The notes below the pieces were generated by a model that did not search any database, was not told where the DNA came from, and saw only the letters and a list, made by a program, of their open reading frames with translations. Position numbers and translations under genes: made by a program. Shown here piece after piece: positions 14,494 through 24,472 of a stretch of 64,000 nt of DNA (position 1 is the stretch's first letter; each line of letters begins with the position of its first letter). The DNA is taken from the NCBI GenBank assembly GCA_030695565.1, contig JAUYRZ010000058.1, forward strand, positions 1-64,000, given 5' to 3'. The DNA comes from Archangium sp. GTDB lineage: Bacteria; Myxococcota; Myxococcia; Myxococcales; Myxococcaceae.

Positions 14494-17351
14494 TCGATGA
14501 CCAGGTCGAGATCGAACAGCGTCTCGAGGCGGGGTGGGGCGTAGCGGCGCTCTTGAATGTGCGCCTGGTGCTTCTGAAAGCGGGGGTCGTCGCGGCGGGC
14601 GAGGCGCTCGAGCTCTTCTTCGAGGCCGTCGAGTTGAAGTTGAAGTCCCGTGCGCACGCGCTCGGCGTCTTCGCGCGCTTCGGAGCCGGTGGAACCATCG
14701 CGGCGCTGCGTGGCGAGGTCGAACCGTTCGTTCAAGGCCGCGCGGCGCTTGCGCAACACCAACAGCCGGTCTTCCACGAAACGTTCGCCCTGAATCACGG
14801 CGCGTTCGAAGCGGTGATGTTCGGCCGCGTCGATGCCGGCCTGCGCAAAGAAGACGGCTTGCTCGACCGCGTCGTCGAGCACGCTCGCCGCAGGGCCGCC
14901 GATGACGGCTTCGCTTTCCACGAAGCTCGAGCGCAGCAACGCGTGCGCGGCGCTCGACTCGAGCAGCTCACCATCGCTCGTGACGACGACAGGAAGAAGG
15001 TGCTCGACGCGCTCGAAGCCGTCGACGCCCAGCTTCACTAGGCGAAGCCGCGCGGGACCCTTCTTCACGCCCGGCGCCTTCACGCGAACCGGAGCCCAGG
15101 CGTGGGGCTCCCGCGCGCTGCTCACGGCGGCGACCACCAGAGGGTGAGAGAGGTGCAGCGGGCCGTGCACCTCGCCATCGAACTCCAGCAGCGCACCGGC
15201 TTCGGCAGGCGGCGCCTTCCACTGGACCCCACGCGCGTCGAGGTCGCTGGTCACCAGCTTGAGCAGATCCGCGTCGAGCTCGGCGAGCGCTTTGGGCAGC
15301 TGTGCCTGGTGGCGGCGGAAGACCCTCTGCACGTCTTCATCGAAGCGTTCGGCGAGCACGCTGGCGGTGCGCGCGGTGGTCTCTTCGAAACGGCGCCGTT
15401 CGTCGGCCACGCGATCTCGCAGCGCCCGCAGCTCGTCGTGCACCTCGTCGACGGTGCGCGCGCGTTCGTAGATGCGGCGCAGCTCGCCTTCGAACTCCGC
15501 GCCGATGGCGCTGACCAGCACCTCGCCGGAAGCGCCGCCCGAGCGGTGCAGCACCTGATCGCTCGCGTCGAGCACTGTGCCGAACAGCTCGAGCTTCTGG
15601 CTCAAGATGTCGAAGGTGAGACGCTGGGTCTCGTTGTCCTTCGCGATGAAGTTGATCACGGTCACGTCGTGCTGCTGGCCGTAGCGGTGACAGCGGCCGA
15701 TGCGCTGCTCGATGCGCTGCGGGTTCCACGGCAGGTCGTAGTTCACCACCGTGTTGCAGAACTGCAGGTTGAGGCCCTTCGCGCCTGCTTCGGTGCTGAT
15801 GAACACGCGCGAGCGCGTCTTGAACTCGTGCACCAGGGCGAGGCGCACGGCGATCTCGGTGCTCGGTGCTTCGCCTTCGTGACCGACCTCCTGCTGCCAC
15901 CGGGCGAGCGCGGCTTTCGCGCGGGGTGAATCGTTCTGGCCGCTGAGCAGGGTGATCTCTTCGTCGGCCAACATGCCGCTGCTGATCAACCGCTCGCGCA
16001 ACGAGGCCTGCGTGACGAGTGACTCGGTGAAGATGACCACGCGGTCACTGCCCTGACCTGCGCGCGCGCGGCCGGAAACAAAGGTGAGCGCGCTGCGAAG
16101 CGCGAGGAACTTGCTGTCATCTTTCGCGATGCGACGGGCCCGCTCGACGAAGCCGAGCACCCGGTTCATCTCGGCGCTGATCTGACCAGCACTCGCACTC
16201 GCTGCCTCCCTCTGCCCCGGGGGGGAGCGGGTCGGGGAGAGGGCTTGCACCTCTACCTCCTCCTCCTCTTCAAGATCGCCGAGGTCGGCCGCGTCGACCT
16301 TCTCTCCCGCCAACATCTTCTTCAGCCTCTCGACCACCCGCTCCAGGCTCGCCTGAAGTGCGCGCGTCGAGCTGGCCATGCGCCGATGAAACCCAATCAA
16401 CAACAACTGCCGATGCCGCCCCTGAAACGCGATGATCCCCGGCTCGAGAATGTACGCCGTGACGTCGTCGTAGAGCGCCTTCTCCTCTTCGCTCATCGCG
16501 TACTCGAACAGCCGCGCCTCGCGGCTGACGAACGGCTTCTCGAGGAAGCTCTGCGCTTGCCGCCGCAACGTGCGCTGCAGCACCTGCTTGAGCCGCGAAC
16601 GCAGCTCGTCTTCCTGCCCCGGGGCGACCTGGCGATCATCCGGCCCGCAGAACACCTCGCGGAAGGTCGGCAGATCACCCAGCAACGTGCCGAGCGGATC
16701 GACGTACTGCACCAACCCCCACAGCTCAGCGAGGTTGTTCTGAATCGGCGTCGCGGTGAGCAGCAACACCGGCGTGCTGCCCAGCACGTCTCTGACCCGC
16801 CCGGCGGTGCGCGCGTGTTCGGAGTCGGGGTTGTAGTCGCCCGCCTGCGTGTAGCGTTTGTAGATGCCCGCGAAGACCTCGTGCGCTTCGTCGATGACGC
16901 AGAGCTCGAACGGCGCGGCGTTCTGGAGCGCGCGGTGGCCGTTCTCCGAGCCCGCGGCCTCGCGGTTGATCAGGAACACGCCGTCACCGTCGAGCTTGCC
17001 GGGTTTCGCTTCGCGCGCTTCGAGATCGAAGAGCTGGAAGAGCTCCTGGCGCCACTGGCCGAGCAGCGACTTGGGGGCGATCAACAGAATCCGCCTCGCT
17101 CCTTCCGCTCTGAGCTGCGCGATGACCAGGCCCGCTTCGATGGTTTTTCCCAGGCCCACTTCATCCGCGAGAATGCAGCCGCCTTCGCGGAGACGGGCCA
17201 GCGCGAAGATGACCGCTTCGATCTGATGCGGGTTGGGATCGACCTTGGCCGCGCGCTGCGGAGAGGTGGCGCGCCTCGCTTCGTCTGATCTGCGCAGACG
17301 GACCAGGTCCTCAGCGAGGTAACGGCGCTGAGCTGGGTGGAGCGGGGGCAC
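14490..17351 (-). CDS. SNF2/RapA-type helicase, first gene of SbcCD-like operon
   Basis: Superfamily 2 ATPase of 953 residues. Walker A is DEVGLGKT (Lys69), the DEAH box is VIDEAHE, motif III is LLTATPIQNN, and the C-terminal RecA domain has STEAGAKGLNLQ and RIEQRIGRCHRYGQ. Such SNF2-like proteins (RapA, DrmD and others) translocate on double-stranded DNA. The last ~350 residues are a helical family-specific tail. A spacer around residues 365-385 (Glu-rich, then SPTRSPPGQRE) is encoded by a palindromic repeat of the class scattered between genes in this window. The gene heads the operon with the nuclease and SMC-type ATPase. Start: ATG 17351, directly before a well-formed domain. Confidence 0.85.
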   Translation of the reverse strand: MPPLHPAQRRYLAEDLVRLRRSDEARRATSPQRAAKVDPNPHQIEAVIFALARLREGGCILADEVGLGKTIEAGLVIAQLRAEGARRILLIAPKSLLGQWRQELFQLFDLEAREAKPGKLDGDGVFLINREAAGSENGHRALQNAAPFELCVIDEAHEVFAGIYKRYTQAGDYNPDSEHARTAGRVRDVLGSTPVLLLTATPIQNNLAELWGLVQYVDPLGTLLGDLPTFREVFCGPDDRQVAPGQEDELRSRLKQVLQRTLRRQAQSFLEKPFVSREARLFEYAMSEEEKALYDDVTAYILEPGIIAFQGRHRQLLLIGFHRRMASSTRALQASLERVVERLKKMLAGEKVDAADLGDLEEEEEVEVQALSPTRSPPGQREAASASAGQISAEMNRVLGFVERARRIAKDDSKFLALRSALTFVSGRARAGQGSDRVVIFTESLVTQASLRERLISSGMLADEEITLLSGQNDSPRAKAALARWQQEVGHEGEAPSTEIAVRLALVHEFKTRSRVFISTEAGAKGLNLQFCNTVVNYDLPWNPQRIEQRIGRCHRYGQQHDVTVINFIAKDNETQRLTFDILSQKLELFGTVLDASDQVLHRSGGASGEVLVSAIGAEFEGELRRIYERARTVDEVHDELRALRDRVADERRRFEETTARTASVLAERFDEDVQRVFRRHQAQLPKALAELDADLLKLVTSDLDARGVQWKAPPAEAGALLEFDGEVHGPLHLSHPLVVAAVSSAREPHAWAPVRVKAPGVKKGPARLRLVKLGVDGFERVEHLLPVVVTSDGELLESSAAHALLRSSFVESEAVIGGPAASVLDDAVEQAVFFAQAGIDAAEHHRFERAVIQGERFVEDRLLVLRKRRAALNERFDLATQRRDGSTGSEAREDAERVRTGLQLQLDGLEEELERLARRDDPRFQKHQAHIQERRYAPPRLETLFDLDLVIE
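16206..16243. repeat. Intergenic-type palindromic repeat inside the helicase gene
   Basis: CTCCCTCTGCCCCGGGGGGG then AGCGGGTCGGGGAGAGGG. It belongs to the same family as the copies at 17397, 29664, 35703 and 36661. Here it lies in frame within the coding sequence and encodes the linker SPTRSPPGQRE. Confidence 0.6.
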
Positions 17352-17396
17352 GGGTTCTGTCTACTCGAAGGTCATGCGCAGGTGACGGATGTTAGG

Positions 17397-17426
17397 CCCT
17401 CACCCCGACCCTTGAAGGGAGAGGGA
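17397..17426. repeat. Palindromic intergenic repeat
   Basis: CCCTCACCCCGACCC-TTGAA-GGGAGAGGGA, in the short gap between the helicase start and the ElyC-like gene's 3' end. Copies of the same CCCTCACCCCGACCCTCTCCC class occur elsewhere in the window and are widespread in high-GC genomes. Confidence 0.6.
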
Positions 17427-17436
17427 GGCACCTCTT

Positions 17437-18204
17437 TCATTTGGTGTAGCCGAGCACCCGATAGACCAACCGGCCGAGCCACTCTCGCAACGCCCTCGTG
17501 GTTTGCCCGAGGTACTCACCTCGCGGCGCGATGTGTGGATCTGCCGCGGGGTTTCGCACCCGGTAGTCCACCGGCAACACGTCGGCCTCCACGCCCACCG
17601 CGCGAAAGCAGCCCACCGAACGCGGAATGTGATGCGCGCTCGTCACCAGCAGCACCTTCTTCGCGCCCAGTTGCTCCAGCAGCAGCTTGCTCTCGGTGGC
17701 GTTCTCTCTGGTGTTGTTGGCTTTGCGTTCGATGATCACCTGCTCCTTCGGCACCCCCAGGAGGACCAACTCTTCCGCCAGATAGTCGGCCTCGGTGCGC
17801 AGCGCGCCGCCCAGTTTGCCTCCACTCACGATGGCCACCTTCGCGCGGCCGGTCATCAGCAACTGCCGCACTTCCAGCAGCCGCTCCACGTTGTCGTTGA
17901 ACGCCGGTGCGTTGGGCAGGCTGCCCGCGGGTGAGACCACCCCGCCCAACAACACCACCGCGTCGTAGGTGACGCCGTCTTCCATCGTCGAAACCACGTC
18001 GTGCTCGAGCGACGCCCACAGCCGGTTCGAGACCAGGGGCGTGGAGCACAAGAACAACCCGGCCAGGCCGAAGCTCACCAGGCCCACCGCGAGGCGGCGG
18101 CGTTTTTCACGCGCCAGCAGCACCACGCCCAGCACCAACGGCACGCCCGACCACCACAAAGGGTCGATCACGATGTCGAGCAACTTGGAGAGAAGGAAGA
18201 ACAC
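17437..18204 (-). CDS. ElyC/SanA/YdcF-family DUF218 membrane protein
   Basis: About 255 residues: two N-terminal membrane helices (FLLSKLLDIVIDPLWWSGVP and a second near residue 40), then a DUF218 domain with YDAVVLLGG, VSGGKLGG, ERKANNTREN and VTSAHHIPRS. The family includes ElyC and SanA, which affect cell-envelope integrity and peptidoglycan precursor supply. The frame is open further upstream, but that sequence overlaps the divergent lipoprotein gene and looks non-coding. A GTG at 18204 just before the first helix is the most reasonable start, though the ribosome binding site is weak. Confidence 0.8.
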   Translation of the reverse strand: MFFLLSKLLDIVIDPLWWSGVPLVLGVVLLAREKRRRLAVGLVSFGLAGLFLCSTPLVSNRLWASLEHDVVSTMEDGVTYDAVVLLGGVVSPAGSLPNAPAFNDNVERLLEVRQLLMTGRAKVAIVSGGKLGGALRTEADYLAEELVLLGVPKEQVIIERKANNTRENATESKLLLEQLGAKKVLLVTSAHHIPRSVGCFRAVGVEADVLPVDYRVRNPAADPHIAPRGEYLGQTTRALREWLGRLVYRVLGYTK

Positions 18205-18337
18205 GTGAAACCCGTGGGTAGCACGCGGTGTGCTCGCTGGGCCCACATTGATTCTCGGCAGGAGGGCTGGCTGCGGTACGCTGCGTGTCGCTGTGCTCCC
18301 CGTCGCCGGGCCCCACAGGAGCACGAGGTTCACCACC

Positions 18338-21300
18338 ATGGAACGTCTCCGCCTCCTGACTTTCACGTCACTCGCGGTGTTGAGCGCCTGTGCTCCTCCC
18401 GACAGCGCTCTGCGCGTCAACGTCACCGTGCGCATGGTCGGCACGACGCGCGTGCGGGCCGACTGCATCCGGCTCACCATCTCCAGCGACACGCAGGAGC
18501 TCAAGTCGCTCACCATCAAGCGCCCGGCCGACGACACCGCGGTCTTCGGCGTGCGCCGTGGCAGCGACTTGCCCGCGTCGGTGAAGGTGCAGGCCAGCGG
18601 CTACCTCGGCTCGAATTGCAGCGACGACTCGACCCTCAAGTTGAACGCGCAGGGTGAAGCGGTCACCGGTGCCTTCCCCGAATCGGGTGTCAGCGAGCTC
18701 GCCGTCAACCTCGATCCGCCCAGCTCGGCGCTCGATGGCGATCGGGACGGCTTCGTGGGCGCGGCCCGCGGTGGGCTCGACTGCAAAGACGACGACAACA
18801 CCATCTTTCCTGGCGCCGGGCAGATCTGCGCCAGCACCGCCGACACCGACTGCGACGGGCAGACCGGCTGCGACGACTCGGAGTGCGGCAGCGCGAGCGT
18901 CTGCGCTGATCCGCCCGATCGCGTGGTGATCACCAGCACCATCGCCACCATGCTCCGCTACGAGTGCCGCGGCCCATTCCGCGTCGAGCTCCACAACGTC
19001 AACGGCGTGCGCACCGCGATTCGCAACACCGACGTCGCGCTCGCCACCTCGTTGCCTGGCGTCACCGTGCACGGCGTGGCCACCTGCAACGACGCGCCTC
19101 AGACCTCGTTGCCCATTCCGTACGGGGCATCGTTCTTCGAGGTGTACCTGAAGGCCGATGGCCAGGCGTTCGGCCTCAACACCCTGACCGCCGCCGCGAG
19201 GCTGGTGACCACTCCCGGAAGCACGGTGGTCGAGGTGCACCCGCAGCCCATCGATCACCTGGAGTTCACCTCGCCGGTGCGCACGGTGAGCGCCGGCGCG
19301 TGCAGCACCGAGACGGTCAACGTCGAGTTCCGCGACATGCAGAATCGCCGCACCGACGTCGACGTGCCCACCACCATCTCGCTCTCCTCCACGCCCGGTG
19401 ACATCGGCAACGCCAACATCTTCTTCGACGACGCCAGCTGCATGGCCGACGGCTCGGTGCAGCAGCTGCTGCCGGGGCAGGGCGCGGTGGCGGTGCACGT
19501 CAACGCGGCGCGCGCGGGCGTCTTCAGCTTGCGGGCCACTTCGGATCTGCTGGTGGCCACCCAGAACTTGAACGTGCAGTCGGCCACCGCCAGCAAGCTC
19601 GCGTTCACCAACGGCCCGGTGGTCTTGAGCACCACGCAGATGTGCTCCGCGGCGCTGTTCACCGTGCAGCTGCAGGATCAGTTCGACAACCCGGTCACCG
19701 CGGTGGCCGACGTGCCGGTGCGCCTGTCGGTCACCGGCCTGGTCGCGGTCTCGCTGTTCGAAGACAACGGCTGCACCAGTGCCGCGCAGACCGACTTCGT
19801 CATTCCCGCAGGCTCCGCCTCGGTCTCCTTTCGCGCGAGGGGCATGACCGCCCCGCCGAACCAGGGCGACATTCGCGCCAACGTGCTCAATGGCGCGGCC
19901 ATCGCCGATGCCACCCAGATGCTGCGCGTCTCCGCCGGCATGGCCACCCGCTTCGCGATGACCGGCAGCGCGCAGAGCCCGCTGGCCAGCGTGTGCAGCG
20001 CCAACCCCTTCAGCGTCGACATTCAAGACAGCGCGGGCAACCCGGCTTCGAGCCCGACGCCCCTGACCATCACGTTGAGCACCAGCCCCGCGGCCGACCC
20101 CAGCTTCCGCTTCTTCAGCGGGGCCGGTTGCCAGACCGACTTGAACGGCTCGGTGACGGTGCCGCCCGGTCAATCGAGCGCCACCTTCTATTACCGGGGC
20201 AACAAGACCTTCCCGTCATTCGAGATCCGCGGGGCGAGCGGCACGTTGAGCGCGCCTTCGACGTTCCTGCCGGGCAACTCCATTCGCCCGAACGTGCCGG
20301 CCAAGCTGGTCTTCGTGGCGCCCTTCACCCAGACCGCGCAAGCGGGCACCTGTTCGCCCAGCCCGTACCTGGCCAACGTGCTCGACCTCTTCGACAACCC
20401 CACCAGCTACACCACCGCGCAGACCGCCACCGTGGCGGCCAGCCCCGTTCAGCCCGGCTTCACCGCGGGCGGCGCGGCGTGCAACGTGGGCAACTCGGTG
20501 CCCCTGGGGGCAGGCGCCAACCAGCTCAGCTTCATCGCGCAGCACACGGTGGCCGCGCCCTTCGGGTTGACCGCCACCCTCAACGGTTTCTCCACCGCGG
20601 TGCCGGCGACCTTCAACGTCACGCCCGGACCCTCGATGTTGAGCGTGGAGACGCCCGTGAACGGCAGCGCCACGGTGGCCGCCGGTGGCTGTCAGCGCGT
20701 CACCTTGAACCGGCGCGATCAGTACCAGAACAACGCGCCCACCAGCGGGGTCACCCCGGTGGCCCTGCAGTTCCCCGCGTCGACCACGTGGGTCGTCTAC
20801 TCGAGCGTCGACTGCACCACCGGCGCGAACGCCACCATCAGCATGAACAGCACGCACACCGTGAGCTTCTCGGTGAGCCCTCGCACCGCGGGCGCGCACC
20901 TGATGACGGCGTCGATCCTCTCCGGCTCGCAATCGGCCGTGGTGAACTTCCAGGTCAACCCGGGCTCGGCGTCGTTCGTCTTCACCGACCCCGCGACCGG
21001 CACCAACGCCGCGACCGCTTCACAAGTGGCCGGTGGGTGTACCCCGGTCAGCCTCATTCGCCGCGACGCGTTCATGAACGACGTGCCGCTGGGCACGGCG
21101 AACAGCCTCATGTTCTCCCTCGCGATGGGCACCACCGTTCACAGCGGCACGCCGTGCTCCGGCGCCAACGTCATCGGTTCGTTGCCGATGGCCGCGACCG
21201 AAGCGCGTGCCACGGTCTACGTGCGCGCCACCAAGAGCAGCATGACCGGAGGCCCGCAGGCCCAGAACGTGGGCTTCACGCTCGCCTCTCAGAGCGCCAA

Positions 21301-24300
21301 CCTCACCCTCACGGTGAGCCCCGCCGCGCCCACCTTGTCCATCCTCTTGCCGGTCGGCGGCGCAGCCACGCTCGCTGCCCGCCAGTGCCAGCGCGTCAAC
21401 GTCGAGCGCCGCGACGTTCACATGAACCTGGTGCCCGCGGCCGGCCCCAACCTCACCGTCACGCCCACCGCAAACCTCGAGGCGTTCGGCTCGACGGATT
21501 GTTCGGGCACGGCCATCACCAACATTCCGGTGACCGCGGGCACCTCGACGCGCGACTTCAGCGTGCGCAGCGATCTGGCCAGCACCACGCCGCGCGCGTT
21601 GACCGTGACGCTCGATGGCCAGACGGCGCCGCTCACGCTCACCATCAACCCGGGGCCGACCTCGGTGCTGGCCGTGCTGGGGCTGCCGACCAGCATGGTC
21701 TCCGGGGGCTGCGTGGGGCCGCTCACCTTGCGTCGGCGAGACGCGTACGGCAACGACGTGCTCGCCGGCGGCGTCAACGCCACGATGACCTCTTCCGAGT
21801 TCACCTTCTCTTCCGCGTCGGACTGCTCGAGCGCGTCGAACAACCTGATGGTGGCCATCGCTGACGGCTCCGCGGTCTCGGGCAATTTCTTCGCCACCGC
21901 CACCGTGGCAGGCCCCGCCACCATGACCGCGACGCTCGGTGCGGTGGTGGGCACCGGCAACCTCACCGTCAACGCGGGCCCGCCCAACCAGCTCGCCTTC
22001 ACCACGCCGGCGCGTTCGTTCATCGCGGGCTTGTGTGGCGGCGCGTCGAACGTCATCACCGTGCAGGCGCGTGACGCGGCGGGCAACCCCACCAACGCGC
22101 TCGCGGGCGGTCTCAATTTCACCGCGGTCTCCACCTCGGGCACGGGCACCTGGTTCACCAACAACACCTGCGCCACCACGGCGAACGGCGGCAACTTCAC
22201 GATTCCGCAGGGCAGCAACTCGGTCTCTCTGTTCTACCGCGACAGCACCATCGGCACGCCGTCGGTGACCCTCACCTCGGCGCTGGTGAACCCCAACGCG
22301 CAGACGCACTCGGTGATGGTGGGCCCGCCGGCGCGGCTGTTCTTCACCACGGTGCCGCGCACCTTCACCGCCGCCGAGTGTCCCGGCGCTGCGAACGTCA
22401 TCACGGTGCAGCTGCAGGACATCGTGGGCAACCCGGTCAACGCGGGCCCGGGTGGCCAGGCGTTCACGGCCACCACCACCTCGGCAGGTCCGGTGACCTG
22501 GTTCACCGACGACCTCTGCGCCTCCACCGCGGCCGCGGGCGCCTTCACCATTCCGCAAGGCAGCAACAGCGTGTCGCTCTACTACCGCGACGCGCGCGCG
22601 GGTTCGCCCTCGGTGCAGTTGACCAACGGTTCGGGCCTGATGAACCCCACCGCGCAGGTGCACACGGTCAATGCAGGCCCGCCCTCGCAGCTGGTGTTCA
22701 CCTCAGGGGTGCAGAACCTCCCGGCGCTCACCTGCTCCGCGGCCACCGTCGTCACCGCGCAGGATGTCGGGGGCAACACGGTCAACGCGGGCATGAACCG
22801 GGTGATCACCCTCTCGGCGGCGCCCGGGCCGGCGAACACCGTCTTCTATTCGAACTCCGGCTGCACGACGGCGCTGGCCTCGAGTCAGATCACCATGAGC
22901 AGCGGCAACTCGGCGGTCACCGTCTACTTCCGCGCGGAGAACCCGGCCTCGCTCACGCTGACCGCCGACAGCCCTGCGCTCACCTCGGGCACGCAGGCCG
23001 CCACCATCACCGCCGCCATGCCCACCAAGCTGGTGATCCCCACCGCGGGCACCACGGTGGAGGCCGGCTTCTGTCACCCCGTGGCCGTCGAGCGGCGTGA
23101 CGCGCTCGATCGCCTCGCCACGCCCGCGGTGGCCACGGTCATCACGCCGGTCATGGCCCCCACCACGGGCGCGCTGCTCTTCACCGACGCGGCGTGCACC
23201 GTGGCCGCGGGCGCGACGGTCTCCATCGCCTCGGGGCAGAGCAGCACCACCCTGTACCTCAAGGGCATCAGCGGCAGCCTCTCGGGCATCATTCCGGGCA
23301 ATCAGGCCTACACCCTGACGCTCAACTCGGGCTCGCTCACCAGCGACAACACCATCGTCACGGTGCAGCCGATGGTCAGGCGGCGCAGTGGCGCCTGCAC
23401 CCTGGGCAACCTCACCGTCACCTGCCCGCTGACCCCGACGCTCGCCGACATCACCCGCACGATGTTGTTCTTCCAGGCGGCGCCCACGGGCACCGACGAC
23501 AACCCTTCGGATGACAACGTCACCTGCCGGCTCAACCCCAACGCGGGCGTGGCGGAGGTGGTCTGCGAGCGCAACGCCAACGGCGCCAACGTCACCATCG
23601 AGTTCCAGACCCTGAGCTTCCCCTACCCCGCCACGGCGGGAGGCGTCACGGTGCAACACCTCACCGGCGGGTGCACCGCGGCCGCCACCACGGCGATGCC
23701 GCTGAACCTCACCGTGCCCATCAGCGCCAACCCGGCGAACAGCTTCGTGTTGTTCAGCAGCCGCAGCGTGGGCACGCAGAACGACGCCGACCACTTCTTC
23801 ACCGGCCAGCTCACCTCGGCCACCAACCTGCGTTTCTCGCAGGCGGCCGCGTCGACCACGTGCACCAGCACCGTCGACTTCGTGGCGCAGGTGGTGACCT
23901 GGGCGGGGGCCACGGTCAGCCGCGGCCTGCAGGCGGGCGGCTCGGGGCTCAGCTTCACCGCGCCGGTGACGGGCGCCACGGGCGGCTTTCTCGTCTATTC
24001 GACCCGCGCGGTGGCCGCCGACACCAGCAACAGCAACATCTGCCGGCGCCGGGCGCGGGGTGAAATCACCAACGCCACCACGCTGACCTTTACCCGGGGC
24101 TGCAACAGCGCCGACCTCCAGGACATCTCGTGGGAGCTGGTGAAGTTGCCCACGGGCGGTGGCGCGGTGCAGCAGGTGAACGGCGCGACGACGGCCGGCA
24201 ATGCCGCTACGGCCAGCCTCTCCTTCAGCTCGGTCGACCTCACCCGCTCGGTGATGTTCCTGGGGGGCCAGGGCCCGGGCGGCAGCGCCACCGGCAGCAC

Positions 24301-24436
24301 CAGCTCGCCCACCGACAGGGTCGGGACGGGGTTGGCCACGGTGAACGTGAGCTCGTCGACCGCGATGACCTACGTGCGTGGCAACAGTGACCAGGTGGGC
24401 TCGTTCACCGGGTACGTGATGCAGGTGAACCCCTGA
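18338..24436 (+). CDS. Giant lipoprotein with MopE-type motif and ~13 two-Cys Ig-like modules
   Basis: Predicted surface lipoprotein of 2032 residues. The ATG at 18338 has GAGG about 9 bases upstream and a signal peptide with lipobox LSAC (lipid Cys18). Residues about 145-190 form a Cys/Asp-rich stretch (DRDGFVGA...DCKDDDN...DTDCDGQTGCDD) typical of MopE-like metal-binding motifs. From about residue 195 to 1690 come roughly 13 modules of 110-130 residues. Each opens with a strand like KLVFTTP, has a Cys near position 15 and a second Cys near 70, and includes phrases such as QLQDQFDNP and IPQGSNSVSLYYRD. The last ~320 residues are different and lack these repeats. It resembles Big/filamin-like adhesin arrays. 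The binding partner is unknown. Confidence 0.82.
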   Translation: MERLRLLTFTSLAVLSACAPPDSALRVNVTVRMVGTTRVRADCIRLTISSDTQELKSLTIKRPADDTAVFGVRRGSDLPASVKVQASGYLGSNCSDDSTLKLNAQGEAVTGAFPESGVSELAVNLDPPSSALDGDRDGFVGAARGGLDCKDDDNTIFPGAGQICASTADTDCDGQTGCDDSECGSASVCADPPDRVVITSTIATMLRYECRGPFRVELHNVNGVRTAIRNTDVALATSLPGVTVHGVATCNDAPQTSLPIPYGASFFEVYLKADGQAFGLNTLTAAARLVTTPGSTVVEVHPQPIDHLEFTSPVRTVSAGACSTETVNVEFRDMQNRRTDVDVPTTISLSSTPGDIGNANIFFDDASCMADGSVQQLLPGQGAVAVHVNAARAGVFSLRATSDLLVATQNLNVQSATASKLAFTNGPVVLSTTQMCSAALFTVQLQDQFDNPVTAVADVPVRLSVTGLVAVSLFEDNGCTSAAQTDFVIPAGSASVSFRARGMTAPPNQGDIRANVLNGAAIADATQMLRVSAGMATRFAMTGSAQSPLASVCSANPFSVDIQDSAGNPASSPTPLTITLSTSPAADPSFRFFSGAGCQTDLNGSVTVPPGQSSATFYYRGNKTFPSFEIRGASGTLSAPSTFLPGNSIRPNVPAKLVFVAPFTQTAQAGTCSPSPYLANVLDLFDNPTSYTTAQTATVAASPVQPGFTAGGAACNVGNSVPLGAGANQLSFIAQHTVAAPFGLTATLNGFSTAVPATFNVTPGPSMLSVETPVNGSATVAAGGCQRVTLNRRDQYQNNAPTSGVTPVALQFPASTTWVVYSSVDCTTGANATISMNSTHTVSFSVSPRTAGAHLMTASILSGSQSAVVNFQVNPGSASFVFTDPATGTNAATASQVAGGCTPVSLIRRDAFMNDVPLGTANSLMFSLAMGTTVHSGTPCSGANVIGSLPMAATEARATVYVRATKSSMTGGPQAQNVGFTLASQSANLTLTVSPAAPTLSILLPVGGAATLAARQCQRVNVERRDVHMNLVPAAGPNLTVTPTANLEAFGSTDCSGTAITNIPVTAGTSTRDFSVRSDLASTTPRALTVTLDGQTAPLTLTINPGPTSVLAVLGLPTSMVSGGCVGPLTLRRRDAYGNDVLAGGVNATMTSSEFTFSSASDCSSASNNLMVAIADGSAVSGNFFATATVAGPATMTATLGAVVGTGNLTVNAGPPNQLAFTTPARSFIAGLCGGASNVITVQARDAAGNPTNALAGGLNFTAVSTSGTGTWFTNNTCATTANGGNFTIPQGSNSVSLFYRDSTIGTPSVTLTSALVNPNAQTHSVMVGPPARLFFTTVPRTFTAAECPGAANVITVQLQDIVGNPVNAGPGGQAFTATTTSAGPVTWFTDDLCASTAAAGAFTIPQGSNSVSLYYRDARAGSPSVQLTNGSGLMNPTAQVHTVNAGPPSQLVFTSGVQNLPALTCSAATVVTAQDVGGNTVNAGMNRVITLSAAPGPANTVFYSNSGCTTALASSQITMSSGNSAVTVYFRAENPASLTLTADSPALTSGTQAATITAAMPTKLVIPTAGTTVEAGFCHPVAVERRDALDRLATPAVATVITPVMAPTTGALLFTDAACTVAAGATVSIASGQSSTTLYLKGISGSLSGIIPGNQAYTLTLNSGSLTSDNTIVTVQPMVRRRSGACTLGNLTVTCPLTPTLADITRTMLFFQAAPTGTDDNPSDDNVTCRLNPNAGVAEVVCERNANGANVTIEFQTLSFPYPATAGGVTVQHLTGGCTAAATTAMPLNLTVPISANPANSFVLFSSRSVGTQNDADHFFTGQLTSATNLRFSQAAASTTCTSTVDFVAQVVTWAGATVSRGLQAGGSGLSFTAPVTGATGGFLVYSTRAVAADTSNSNICRRRARGEITNATTLTFTRGCNSADLQDISWELVKLPTGGGAVQQVNGATTAGNAATASLSFSSVDLTRSVMFLGGQGPGGSATGSTSSPTDRVGTGLATVNVSSSTAMTYVRGNSDQVGSFTGYVMQVNP

Positions 24437-24437
24437 G

Positions 24438-24470
24438 AACGCGGAGGTGACGGCAACGCGGAGGTGACGG
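24438..24470 (+). repeat. Tandem 16-bp direct repeat
   Basis: AACGCGGAGGTGACGG occurs at 24438-24453 and again at 24455-24470 in the 64-base gap between the giant lipoprotein gene and the MoxR gene. Confidence 0.6.
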
Positions 24471-24472
24471 CT

